A DNA stretch of 64,000 bases from Nocardioides campestrisoli (lineage in GTDB: Bacteria; Actinomycetota; Actinomycetes; Propionibacteriales; Nocardioidaceae), in the NCBI RefSeq assembly GCF_013624435.2, contig NZ_CP061768.1, positions 3,438,001 through 3,502,000 on the forward strand. The letters are read 5' to 3'. Positions 25,798 to 32,532 of the stretch are shown here, in pieces; within the stretch, counting starts at the first letter, position 1, and each line of letters starts with the position of its first letter. Below the pieces are notes generated by a model. The model had not been told where the DNA came from. It did not search any database and worked only from the letters and a program-made list of their open reading frames with translations. The position numbers and the translations under genes are program-made.

Positions 25798-25817
25798 CAG
25801 GGCCACGGACGGCCCTG
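25798..25817 (+). promoter_or_regulatory. Predicted CsrA-binding hairpin in the flbD-mot leader
   Basis: CAGGGCC (25798-25804) pairs perfectly with GGCCCTG (25811-25817) and exposes the loop ACGGAC, the same hexaloop as in the fliC leader but with an unrelated stem. It begins 9 nt after the -10, at the predicted 5' end. A second GGA lies in AAGGATGG (25830-25837) near the start codon. Confidence 0.58.
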
Positions 25818-25845
25818 GGTTCCACGCCCAAGGATGGTGCTGATC

Positions 25846-26187
25846 GTGATCATGCTGACCCGACTCTCGGGGACGATGTTCGTCTTGAACTCGGACCTGA
25901 TCGAGCGCATCGACGCCACCCCCGACACCGTGATCACGCTGACCGACGGCACCAAGTACGTCGTCGCCGACTCGATGGCGCAGGTCGTCTCCGCGATCCG
26001 CGGCTTCCGGTCGGAGATCGTCGCGCTCTCCTCGATGGTGCCGCCCGACCTGGAGCAGCTCTTCCCGAGCCCCACCTCCGCCCGGCTGGCACCGGTCTCC
26101 CGGCTCCCCGGACTCGAGGACCGACTCGAGGACCGGGTCGAGGCCGGCGGCGTCGAGGCCCGCCGCGTCGAGATCAGGGAGCCCTGA
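25846..26187 (+). CDS. flbD: FlbD-family flagellar protein
   Basis: This small protein shows the FlbD pattern: LTRLSGTMFVLNSDLIERID with ATPDTVITLTDGTKYVVADS. The family is found beside motA in Gram-positive and spirochaete flagellar clusters and has no firmly assigned function. The GTG at 25846 (113 aa) is preferred since the family starts M-I-x-LTRL. ATG at 25834 and ATG at 25852 are alternatives. The C-terminal 40 residues are unusual, with a repeated LEDR motif coded by a direct repeat of GACTCGAGGACC (about 26110-26133). One-base overlap with motA. Confidence 0.85.
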   Translation: MIMLTRLSGTMFVLNSDLIERIDATPDTVITLTDGTKYVVADSMAQVVSAIRGFRSEIVALSSMVPPDLEQLFPSPTSARLAPVSRLPGLEDRLEDRVEAGGVEARRVEIREP

Positions 26188-26960
26188 TGGATCCGGCAAC
26201 CCTGATCGGCATCGGCCTGGCCTTCGCGATCATCATCATCTCCAACGTGCTGGAGGGCGGGAACCCCGCCTCGATGATCCTGCTGCCCCCGATGCTGCTG
26301 GTCTTCGGCGCCACCCTGGCGATCTGCTTCGCCGGCGGCACGGTGGCCGACGGGAAGAACGCGATCGGCTCGCTGAAGCGCGCCTTCACCGGCAAGGCGG
26401 CCTCCTCGGCCGACCTGGTGCCGGTGGTGGTGCAGCTGGCCGAGCGGGCCCGCCGCGACGGGCTGCTGGCCCTGGAGGAGTCGCTGCGCGAGATCGACGA
26501 CCCGTTCCTGGTCAAGGGCGTCACCCTGGCGATCGACGGCACGGACCCCGACGAGGTGCGGGAGATCCTGGAGGCGGAGGTCTACGCCAAGAAGTCCCAG
26601 GACAAGCACGGCGCCAAGTTCTTCGCCGACGCCGGGGCCTACGCCCCCACGATCGGCATCGTCGGCACCGTGATGGGCCTGGTGCACGTGCTGGAGAACC
26701 TGGCCCAGCCCGAGGAGCTCGGCCACCTGATCGCCGCCGCGTTCCTGGCCACCCTGTGGGGGGTCTGCTCGGCCAACGCGATCTGGCTGCCGATCGCCGC
26801 CCGGCTCAAGCGCCTCAGCGAGCTGGAGTGCAACCGGATGGAGGTCGCGATCGAGGGGGTCGCGGCGATCCAGGCCGGGGCCAACCCGCGGGTGATCGCC
26901 CAGAAGCTGACCTCGCTGCTGCCGGCCTCCGAGGCCGCCGCCCAGAACAAGGCCGCCTGA
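26187..26960 (+). CDS. motA: Flagellar stator protein MotA
   Basis: MotA forms the proton channel with MotB and pushes FliG. The 257-residue membrane protein has four predicted helices: LIGIGLAFAIIIISNVL, MILLPPMLLVFGATLAICFA, GAYAPTIGIVGTVMGLVHVL (with the conserved Pro and the ADAGAYAPTIG motif) and LIAAAFLATLWGVCSANAIW. The cytoplasmic loop between helices 2 and 3 carries the charged FliG-contact region. It overlaps motB by one base. Confidence 0.96.
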   Translation: MDPATLIGIGLAFAIIIISNVLEGGNPASMILLPPMLLVFGATLAICFAGGTVADGKNAIGSLKRAFTGKAASSADLVPVVVQLAERARRDGLLALEESLREIDDPFLVKGVTLAIDGTDPDEVREILEAEVYAKKSQDKHGAKFFADAGAYAPTIGIVGTVMGLVHVLENLAQPEELGHLIAAAFLATLWGVCSANAIWLPIAARLKRLSELECNRMEVAIEGVAAIQAGANPRVIAQKLTSLLPASEAAAQNKAA

Positions 26961-27847
26961 TGGGCCGCCCGAAGCGGGAGCTCGAGGAGGAGCACGAGAA
27001 CCACGAGCGCTGGCTGGTGACCTACGCCGACATGGTGACCCTGCTGATGGTGCTCTTCATCGTGATGTTCGCGATGAGCCAGGTCGACGAGAAGAAGTTC
27101 AGCGCCCTCAAGGAGGGCCTGGCCGCCGGGTTCGGCCAGTCCGCCGTGGTGATGGACGGGTCGGAGTCGCTGCTCGACAACCCCGGCAGCGCCGCGGTCA
27201 AGACGCTCACCCCCGCGCAGTACAAGGAGCTGAGCCCCGAGCAGCAGGAGGCGGTCAGCCGCGCGGTGGCCGAGCAGGAGCGGCTGCGGACCCAGCGCCG
27301 GTACGCCGAGGCCGAGGCCGAGGCCGACCGGCTGCTGGAGCTGCGACGCCGCCTGGTCCGGGCGCTGGCCGCGCAGGGCCTGGAGGGCGACGTGGTCACC
27401 ACCATCGACGGGCGCGGACTGGTGGTCAGCCTCGTGTCCCGGCACATCGTCTTCGAGGCCGACCGGGCCGACCTGACCCCGCGCGGCCGCCAGGTGGTCG
27501 ACGCCCTGGCACCGGTGCTGGCCCGCGCCGAGGACCCGCTGCAGATCGACGGGCACACCAACCAGGTGCCGGTGAAGCCGCGGTACTACGACTCCGACTG
27601 GGACCTGTCGGCCGCCCGCGCCATCACCGTGCTCCGCCACCTGAGCGAGGGGCGCGGGATCCCCGAGGAGCGCCTCACCGCCTCCGCGTTCGGGCACGAG
27701 AAGCCGCTGATGGACCCCGAGGAGCCCGGGTCCCAGCGGATCAACAAGAGGGTCGACATCGTGGTGCTCTCCGCGCTGCCGGCCGAGACCCGCGAGCTGC
27801 TCGAGCAGGCCGCAGCCCGTACCGCCCCCGAAGGAGACAGGACATGA
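26960..27847 (+). CDS. motB: Flagellar stator protein MotB
   Basis: MotB anchors the stator to peptidoglycan. The 295-residue protein has a charged N-terminus (PKRELEEEHENHERW) and one membrane helix (VTYADMVTLLMVLFIVMFAM) whose Asp in YADM is the proton carrier. A periplasmic linker with a plug-like helix follows. The OmpA-type wall-binding domain has LQIDGHTNQVPVKPRYYDSD and WDLSAARAITVLRHL, then SQRINKRVDIVVL. ATGA overlap with fliL. Confidence 0.96.
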   Translation: MGRPKRELEEEHENHERWLVTYADMVTLLMVLFIVMFAMSQVDEKKFSALKEGLAAGFGQSAVVMDGSESLLDNPGSAAVKTLTPAQYKELSPEQQEAVSRAVAEQERLRTQRRYAEAEAEADRLLELRRRLVRALAAQGLEGDVVTTIDGRGLVVSLVSRHIVFEADRADLTPRGRQVVDALAPVLARAEDPLQIDGHTNQVPVKPRYYDSDWDLSAARAITVLRHLSEGRGIPEERLTASAFGHEKPLMDPEEPGSQRINKRVDIVVLSALPAETRELLEQAAARTAPEGDRT

Positions 27848-28293
27848 CCGTCACCGCGATGCCGCCGGCCCCCGCCAGCCAGGCTCCCGCCGCCCCGGAG
27901 GAGCCGGAGAAGAAGAGCAGGAAGAAGCTGCTCCTCGTGCTGGTGCTGGTGCTGGCCGTGGGCGGGGCGGGCTGGTTCTTCTTCCTCAAGCCCTCGGGCC
28001 CCTCCGAGCCGGTGCCGGGCGAGGTGATGGCGCTGGAGTCGATGCAGCTCAACCTGGCCGGCGGCCACTACCTGCGCCTGGGCCTCGCGCTGCAGCTGGA
28101 GGAGGGCGCCCACGAGGTCGACGGCAGCAAGGCGATGGACGCGGCGATCAGCATCTTCAGCGGCCTGGAGATGTCCGCGCTGGTCCGCGGCGAGCAGCGC
28201 GAGGAGCTGCGCGGCCAGCTGCTGGAGAAGCTCGACCACGCGTACCACGGCGAGGTGCTGGAGGTGTACTACACCGAGTTCGTCACCCAGTGA
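27844..28293 (+). CDS. fliL: Flagellar basal body-associated protein FliL
   Basis: FliL surrounds the stator and supports torque. The 149-residue protein has a Pro/Ala N-terminus, a Lys-rich stop (EKKSRKKLLLVLVLVLAVGG) running into one membrane helix, and the FliL C-terminal domain (LNLAGGHYLRLGLALQLEEG; REELRGQLLEKLDHAYHGEV; VYYTEFVTQ). It ends the flbD-motA-motB-fliL unit. Confidence 0.93.
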   Translation: MTVTAMPPAPASQAPAAPEEPEKKSRKKLLLVLVLVLAVGGAGWFFFLKPSGPSEPVPGEVMALESMQLNLAGGHYLRLGLALQLEEGAHEVDGSKAMDAAISIFSGLEMSALVRGEQREELRGQLLEKLDHAYHGEVLEVYYTEFVTQ

Positions 28294-28303
28294 GCGGTGA
28301 CCC

Positions 28304-28335
28304 TGTGACGCTGTGACGCTGTGACGCTGTGACGC
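28304..28335 (+). repeat. Four tandem copies of an 8-bp repeat before fliM
   Basis: TGTGACGC is repeated four times without change in the fliL-fliM gap (28294-28400), ending 30 bp before the fliM -35. GTGAC recurs every 8 bp, not on helical phase. It may bind a regulator or be a slippage-prone simple repeat. Nothing else is seen in this gap apart from the FliA-type promoter. Confidence 0.85.
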
Positions 28336-28365
28336 AGGGGACCCGATTGGTCTAGTCCAAAACAC

Positions 28366-28392
28366 TCAGGAGTCGACGGCGAGGGCCGATAC
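28366..28392 (+). promoter_or_regulatory. FliA-type promoter of fliM-fliN-fliO-fliP-fliQ-fliR-flhB
   Basis: ACTCAG (TCAG core 28366-28369), 15 bases, GCCGATAC (28385-28392), the -10 closest to the sigma-28 consensus GCCGATAA. The fliM GTG starts 9 nt after the -10, so the mRNA should have little or no leader. Confidence 0.7.
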
Positions 28393-28400
28393 GACTCCAC

Positions 28401-29360
28401 GTGACCCCTTCTGCCGCCTCGGCCGCGCCCCCCAGCGGGACGTCGGGCGTCCGCGCGCGCCGTCGCAACCGCACCAGCGTGCCGGTGGCCTACGACTTCC
28501 GCCGGCCGATCCAGCTCAGCCGGGAGCACTCCCGCATCCTCCAGCTGGGCTTCGACTCCTTCGCGCGGCAGGCGACCACCGTCTTCACCTCCTGGCTGCG
28601 CACCGTCTGCTCGGTGCAGCTGCTCTCCATCCAGCAGCTCAGCTACGACGAGTACATCGACTCGCTGCACGCCCCGACGTACATGATCAAGCTGACCGCC
28701 GAGCCGATGAACGGGCTCGGCATGCTCGAGCTGCCGTTGCCCGGCGCGATGGCCTGCATCGACCACATGCTCGGCGGACCGGGGGGGCCGGCCCAGCCGG
28801 TGCGCCCGCTCACCGAGATCGAGTCCGGCGTGATCCGCGGACTGACCGACCGGCTGCTCAGCGAGATGCGCTACGGCCTGGCCGCCATCGCCGACTTCGA
28901 GCTGCTCCCCGCCGGCATCGAGTACAGCCCCCAGTTCGCCCAGATCGCCGGGGCCGCCGACGTGATGGTGGTCGTCGAGCTCGAGGTGCGGATCGGCGAG
29001 GGCGTGCACAAGATGACGCTCTGCCTGCCGTTCAACGGCCTGCTGCCGCACCTGACCAAGGCCGCTGCGCCGGCGCCGGTCTCCGAGCGCGAGCAGGTCA
29101 AGCGCCAGGAGGCGGCCTCGCTGCTCCAGCGGCGCTTCGCCGACGTGCCCGTCGAGGCGTCGGTCCGGCTGCGCCCGACCTCGCTGCACCCGGCCGCCCT
29201 CGGGCAGCTCAAGCCCGGGGACGTGATCCGGCTCGCGCACCCGGCGTCCGCACCGCTGGACGTCTGCGTCGACGACACCACGTTCGCCCACGCCACCGCC
29301 GGGGCCAAGGGCCCCCGGCTCGCCGCCCTCATCGTGGGCAACCCCAAGGAGAACGCATGA
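28401..29360 (+). CDS. fliM: Flagellar motor switch protein FliM
   Basis: FliM forms the C-ring wall and normally binds CheY-P. The 319-residue protein has the FliM core: DFRRPIQLSREHSRILQLGF, MLGGPGGPAQPVRPLTEIES (the GGxG region), VIRGLTDRLLSEM and a C-terminal SpoA-like domain (VEASVRLRPTSLHPAALGQL, KPGDVIRLAHPA). The N-terminal 30 residues are Ser/Pro/Arg-rich, with no match to the LSQDEIDALL CheY-P-binding peptide. The GTG is probably translated from a leaderless mRNA. ATGA overlap with fliN. Confidence 0.94.
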   Translation: MTPSAASAAPPSGTSGVRARRRNRTSVPVAYDFRRPIQLSREHSRILQLGFDSFARQATTVFTSWLRTVCSVQLLSIQQLSYDEYIDSLHAPTYMIKLTAEPMNGLGMLELPLPGAMACIDHMLGGPGGPAQPVRPLTEIESGVIRGLTDRLLSEMRYGLAAIADFELLPAGIEYSPQFAQIAGAADVMVVVELEVRIGEGVHKMTLCLPFNGLLPHLTKAAAPAPVSEREQVKRQEAASLLQRRFADVPVEASVRLRPTSLHPAALGQLKPGDVIRLAHPASAPLDVCVDDTTFAHATAGAKGPRLAALIVGNPKENA

Positions 29361-30193
29361 CCACCGCCCACACCCCGGACCCGACGCTGGCCCTCGCGGC
29401 CGCCACCGCGGCCGCCGGGGTGCTGCCCTCGGTGACCCCGCTCAGCGCGGTGGCCACCCAGCCCGGCAACGAGCACGTCACCAACGCCTTCGCCGGGGCG
29501 GCGATCGCCAGCCTCGAAGGGTCGGACGGCCGGACGCACCGGGCCGCGGTGCTGGTCGGCAACGAGTTCGTCCGGGCGCTGGCCGAGAGCCCGCTCGGAG
29601 GTCTCGACCTCCCCGCCGCGACCCAGCCCGCGCTGGACGCGCTCGCCGCCGCCCTGGGCTGCACGGCGCGCGCCGCCACCGCGGTCGAGCTGGCTATGGT
29701 CCCGGCCGACCTCGGCGGCCCGTTCACCGCGGTCCCGCTCGTCGGCCAGGGGATCGAGGCGGCCGTGCTCATCGGCGACTCGGCGCTGGTGACCGCCGTG
29801 GCGGCGGTGCCCAGCACCGCGGAGCCGACCGCCGTCTTCGCCCCGGCCGGGACGCCCCTCGGCGACCCGCTCAGCGGTCCCCTCTCGTACGGCGCCCCCA
29901 CGCCGGTCCCGTCCTTCGACGCCGCGCCTCGCCCCGCCCTGGCCTCCCAGCGCGGCATCGAGATGCTGGCCGGCGTCGACATGGAGGTGACCGTCGAGCT
30001 CGGCCGCACCCGGATGGCGGTCCGCGACCTGCTGGCGCTGGCGCCGGGCGCCGTGCTCGAGCTGGACCGCGCCGCAGACGGCCCGGCCGACCTGCTTGTC
30101 AACGGGCGGCTGATCGCCCGGGGCGAGGTGGTGGTGATCGACGAGGACTTCGGGCTGAGGATCACCGAGATCGTCGACGACGCGGGCGCCTGA
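29357..30193 (+). CDS. fliN: Flagellar motor switch protein FliN with long N-terminal extension
   Basis: The C-terminal 85 residues are a normal FliN/SpoA domain (MLAGVDMEVTVELGRTRMAV, RDLLALAPGAVLELDRAADG, VNGRLIARGEVVVIDEDFGL). The preceding 190 residues resemble the CheC-like part of FliY in layout (NAFAGAAIASLEG; VLVGNEFVRALAE) but I see no ExxN phosphatase motif. With 278 aa it is about twice the size of FliN. It could be a non-catalytic FliY-type switch subunit. The protein begins without a CheY-binding peptide. Confidence 0.9.
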   Translation: MTTAHTPDPTLALAAATAAAGVLPSVTPLSAVATQPGNEHVTNAFAGAAIASLEGSDGRTHRAAVLVGNEFVRALAESPLGGLDLPAATQPALDALAAALGCTARAATAVELAMVPADLGGPFTAVPLVGQGIEAAVLIGDSALVTAVAAVPSTAEPTAVFAPAGTPLGDPLSGPLSYGAPTPVPSFDAAPRPALASQRGIEMLAGVDMEVTVELGRTRMAVRDLLALAPGAVLELDRAADGPADLLVNGRLIARGEVVVIDEDFGLRITEIVDDAGA

Positions 30194-30196
30194 GCC

Positions 30197-30667
30197 GTGC
30201 TCGAGCTCGCCCTCCGGCTGGTCTTCTCGCTGGCCGTCGTCCTCGGCCTGCTCCTGCTGCTGGCCCGCTTCGGCGCACGCCGGTTCAAGGGCGGCGCGGG
30301 CTCCCTGGTGCAGGTCGTGCACCGCCAGCCCCTGACCCGGGGCTCGTCGGTCGCCGTGGTCACCGTCGGCAGCCGGGTCCTGGTGCTCGGCACGACCGAG
30401 CAGCAGGTCACCCTGCTGACCGAGCTCGACCCCGAGGAGCTCCTGGACGACGAGGCGATGGCCGAGGGCGTCCTGCCCGTGGACCCGCCGGCCGAGGCGC
30501 CCCGGTTCGCCCCGGAGACGCCGCCGCTGAGCGGGCACCTGGGTGGTCCGCTCTCCGGCTCCGTGCTGTCGCGTCAGACCTGGCGCCAGGCGCTCACCGC
30601 CCTGCGTCGCGACCGCTCCGGCGACCGGGACGACGACCCGGGCGTCCCCGGCAGGCACCGCCCATGA
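30197..30667 (+). CDS. fliO: Flagellar biosynthetic protein FliO
   Basis: FliO helps assemble the FliP export-gate ring. The 156-residue protein has a single N-terminal membrane helix (LRLVFSLAVVLGLLLLLARF), then GSLVQVVHRQPLTRGSSVAV with VTVGSRVLVLGTTEQQVTLL, the FliO core. A hydrophilic tail of some 60 residues follows. GTG start 3 nt after the fliN stop; ATGA overlap with fliP. Confidence 0.88.
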   Translation: MLELALRLVFSLAVVLGLLLLLARFGARRFKGGAGSLVQVVHRQPLTRGSSVAVVTVGSRVLVLGTTEQQVTLLTELDPEELLDDEAMAEGVLPVDPPAEAPRFAPETPPLSGHLGGPLSGSVLSRQTWRQALTALRRDRSGDRDDDPGVPGRHRP

Positions 30668-31482
30668 GGCTGCTCTCGCGGCTGGCCGCCGCTCTCCTGG
30701 CCGCCGTGCTCCTGCTCCTCCTGCTCGGCGCCGTGGGCGGGGCCGCTTCCGCCGACGTTGCGCTCTCACCTGTCGGCCCCGGAGGTCCCGAGGGGCCGTC
30801 GGGCCCCGAGAGCTCGGTGACCATCGAGCTCGACGGGCTGACCGAGACACCCAGCAACTCCGTCGTGGTGATCGTCGCCCTCACGCTGCTCTCGCTGCTG
30901 CCGGCGATCCTGCTCACCTGCACCAGCTTCACCAAGATCCTGGTGGTGCTGGGCCTGACCCGCAACGCGCTGGGGCTCCAGCAGACGCCGAACAACCAGG
31001 TGCTCGCCGGGCTCGCGCTCTTCCTCAGCCTGTTCATCATGGGCCCGGTCCTCTCCGACATCAACGACGTCGGGCTCCAGCCCTACCTGGACGGGGACAA
31101 GACCGCCGCGGCGGCCTTCGAGGACGGTCTGGAGCCGCTGCGCGGCTTCATGCTCGACCAGACCGGCGACGAGGAGCTGACCCTGCTGACCAACGTCGCC
31201 GGGCGCGACCTGCCCGAGGACCGCGAGGACGTCGCGACCACCACCCTGGTGCCGGCCTTCGTGCTCAGCGAGCTCAAGCAGGCCTTCATCATCGGCTTCA
31301 TCATCTTCATCCCGTTCCTGGTGATCGACATCGTGGTCAGCGGCGCGCTGATGGCGCTCGGCATGATGATGATGCCGCCGGTGATGGTCTCGTTGCCGTT
31401 CAAGCTGCTGCTCTTCGTCCTGGTCGACGGGTGGGGACTGGTGATCACCTCACTGGTCTCCAGCTACGGAGGGCCAGGATGA
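30664..31482 (+). CDS. fliP: Flagellar export gate protein FliP
   Basis: FliP is the main subunit of the type III export gate. The 272-residue protein has a Sec-type signal (residues 1-30, LLAAVLLLLLLGAVGGAASA), then LTLLSLLPAILLTCTSFTKI, LGLQQTPNNQVLAGLALFLS, FVLSELKQAFIIGFIIFIPF and MMMMPPVMVSLPFKLLLFVL, the family hallmarks. ATGA overlaps on both sides. A Pro/Gly linker of about 20 residues after the signal is extra. Confidence 0.97.
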   Translation: MRLLSRLAAALLAAVLLLLLLGAVGGAASADVALSPVGPGGPEGPSGPESSVTIELDGLTETPSNSVVVIVALTLLSLLPAILLTCTSFTKILVVLGLTRNALGLQQTPNNQVLAGLALFLSLFIMGPVLSDINDVGLQPYLDGDKTAAAAFEDGLEPLRGFMLDQTGDEELTLLTNVAGRDLPEDREDVATTTLVPAFVLSELKQAFIIGFIIFIPFLVIDIVVSGALMALGMMMMPPVMVSLPFKLLLFVLVDGWGLVITSLVSSYGGPG

Positions 31483-31748
31483 CCGACACCGTCGTCATCG
31501 AGATCGCGCTGCGCACCATGGTGGTCGCGCTCAAGCTCTCCGCGCCCATCCTGGTCACCTCGCTGGTGATCGGCTTCGCCATCTCGCTGTTCCAGTCGAT
31601 GACCCAGATCCAGGAGTTCACGCTCTCCTTCGTGCCCAAGCTGGTCGGGGTCGGGGTCGCGCTGCTGGTCAGCGGCAACTGGATGCTGCACACGCTCGTC
31701 ACCTTCACCCTCGACCTCTTCGAGGCGCTGCCCTCGATGCTCTCCTAG
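31479..31748 (+). CDS. fliQ: Flagellar export gate protein FliQ
   Basis: The 89-residue FliQ has two membrane helices (MVVALKLSAPILVTSLVIGF; VGVGVALLVSGNWMLHTLVT) and the conserved link LFQSMTQIQEFTLSFVPKL. It closes the export gate with FliP and FliR. Start overlaps the fliP stop; fliR follows after 12 bp. Confidence 0.96.
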   Translation: MTDTVVIEIALRTMVVALKLSAPILVTSLVIGFAISLFQSMTQIQEFTLSFVPKLVGVGVALLVSGNWMLHTLVTFTLDLFEALPSMLS

Positions 31749-31760
31749 GCGATCCCCGCC

Positions 31761-32525
31761 GTGACCCTCACCATCGCCGGCCAGGAGCTGATCGCCTACC
31801 TGCTCGCCTCGCTCCGGATCGGCGCCTGGCTCGCGGTGGTGCCGCCGTTCTCCTCGCGCTCGGTGCCGTCGATGGCGAAGGTGGTGCTCGCCCTGGGGCT
31901 CGCCTTCCTGGTGGCGCCGGGCCTGGCCGGGCAGGTGGGGACCGACACCTGGGACCTGGTGGTGGTGGCGGTGACCCAGGTCCTGGTCGGGGTGTCGATG
32001 GGCTTCGTCACCTTCCTGCTCTTCCAGGCGGTCTCGGCCGCCGGTGCCCTGGTCGACGTCTTCGGCGGATTCGCGCTCGCCCAGGGGTTCGACCCGCTGG
32101 GGATGAACATGAACACCGTCTTCGGCAAGTTCCACTCGATGCTGGCCACGATGCTGCTCTTCGCCACCTCCGGGCACCTGCTGGTGATCGGCGGCCTGCT
32201 CTCGACGTTCGAGCTGCTCCCCCTGGGCAGCACCCCCGACACCGAGGGCGCCCCCGGCCTGCTGACCACGGCGTTCGGGATGTTCTTCGTGACCGCGGTG
32301 CAGATCGCCCTGCCGATGATCGCGGTCCTCTTCGTCGCCGACCTCGGCCTGGCGCTGCTCACCAAGGTGGCGCCCCAGCTCAACGCGATCAACGTGATGT
32401 TCCCGGCCAAGATCGGCCTCACCCTGCTCCTGCTGGGCCTCTCCTTCCCGGTGCTGCCCGAGGCGATGGAGCGGCTGGTCGCCCTCGCCAACGACGCCAT
32501 GGCCACGATCGCGGGCGGGGGGTGA
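31761..32525 (+). CDS. fliR: Flagellar export gate protein FliR
   Basis: The 254-residue membrane protein has FliR features: LRIGAWLAVVPPFSSRSVPS, VLVGVSMGFVTFLLFQAVSA, GALVDVFGGFALAQGFDPLG and APQLNAINVMFPAKIGLTLL. It forms the single off-axis subunit of the FliPQR gate. GTG start. flhB follows after 7 bp. Confidence 0.96.
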   Translation: MTLTIAGQELIAYLLASLRIGAWLAVVPPFSSRSVPSMAKVVLALGLAFLVAPGLAGQVGTDTWDLVVVAVTQVLVGVSMGFVTFLLFQAVSAAGALVDVFGGFALAQGFDPLGMNMNTVFGKFHSMLATMLLFATSGHLLVIGGLLSTFELLPLGSTPDTEGAPGLLTTAFGMFFVTAVQIALPMIAVLFVADLGLALLTKVAPQLNAINVMFPAKIGLTLLLLGLSFPVLPEAMERLVALANDAMATIAGGG

Positions 32526-32532
32526 GAGCGGC

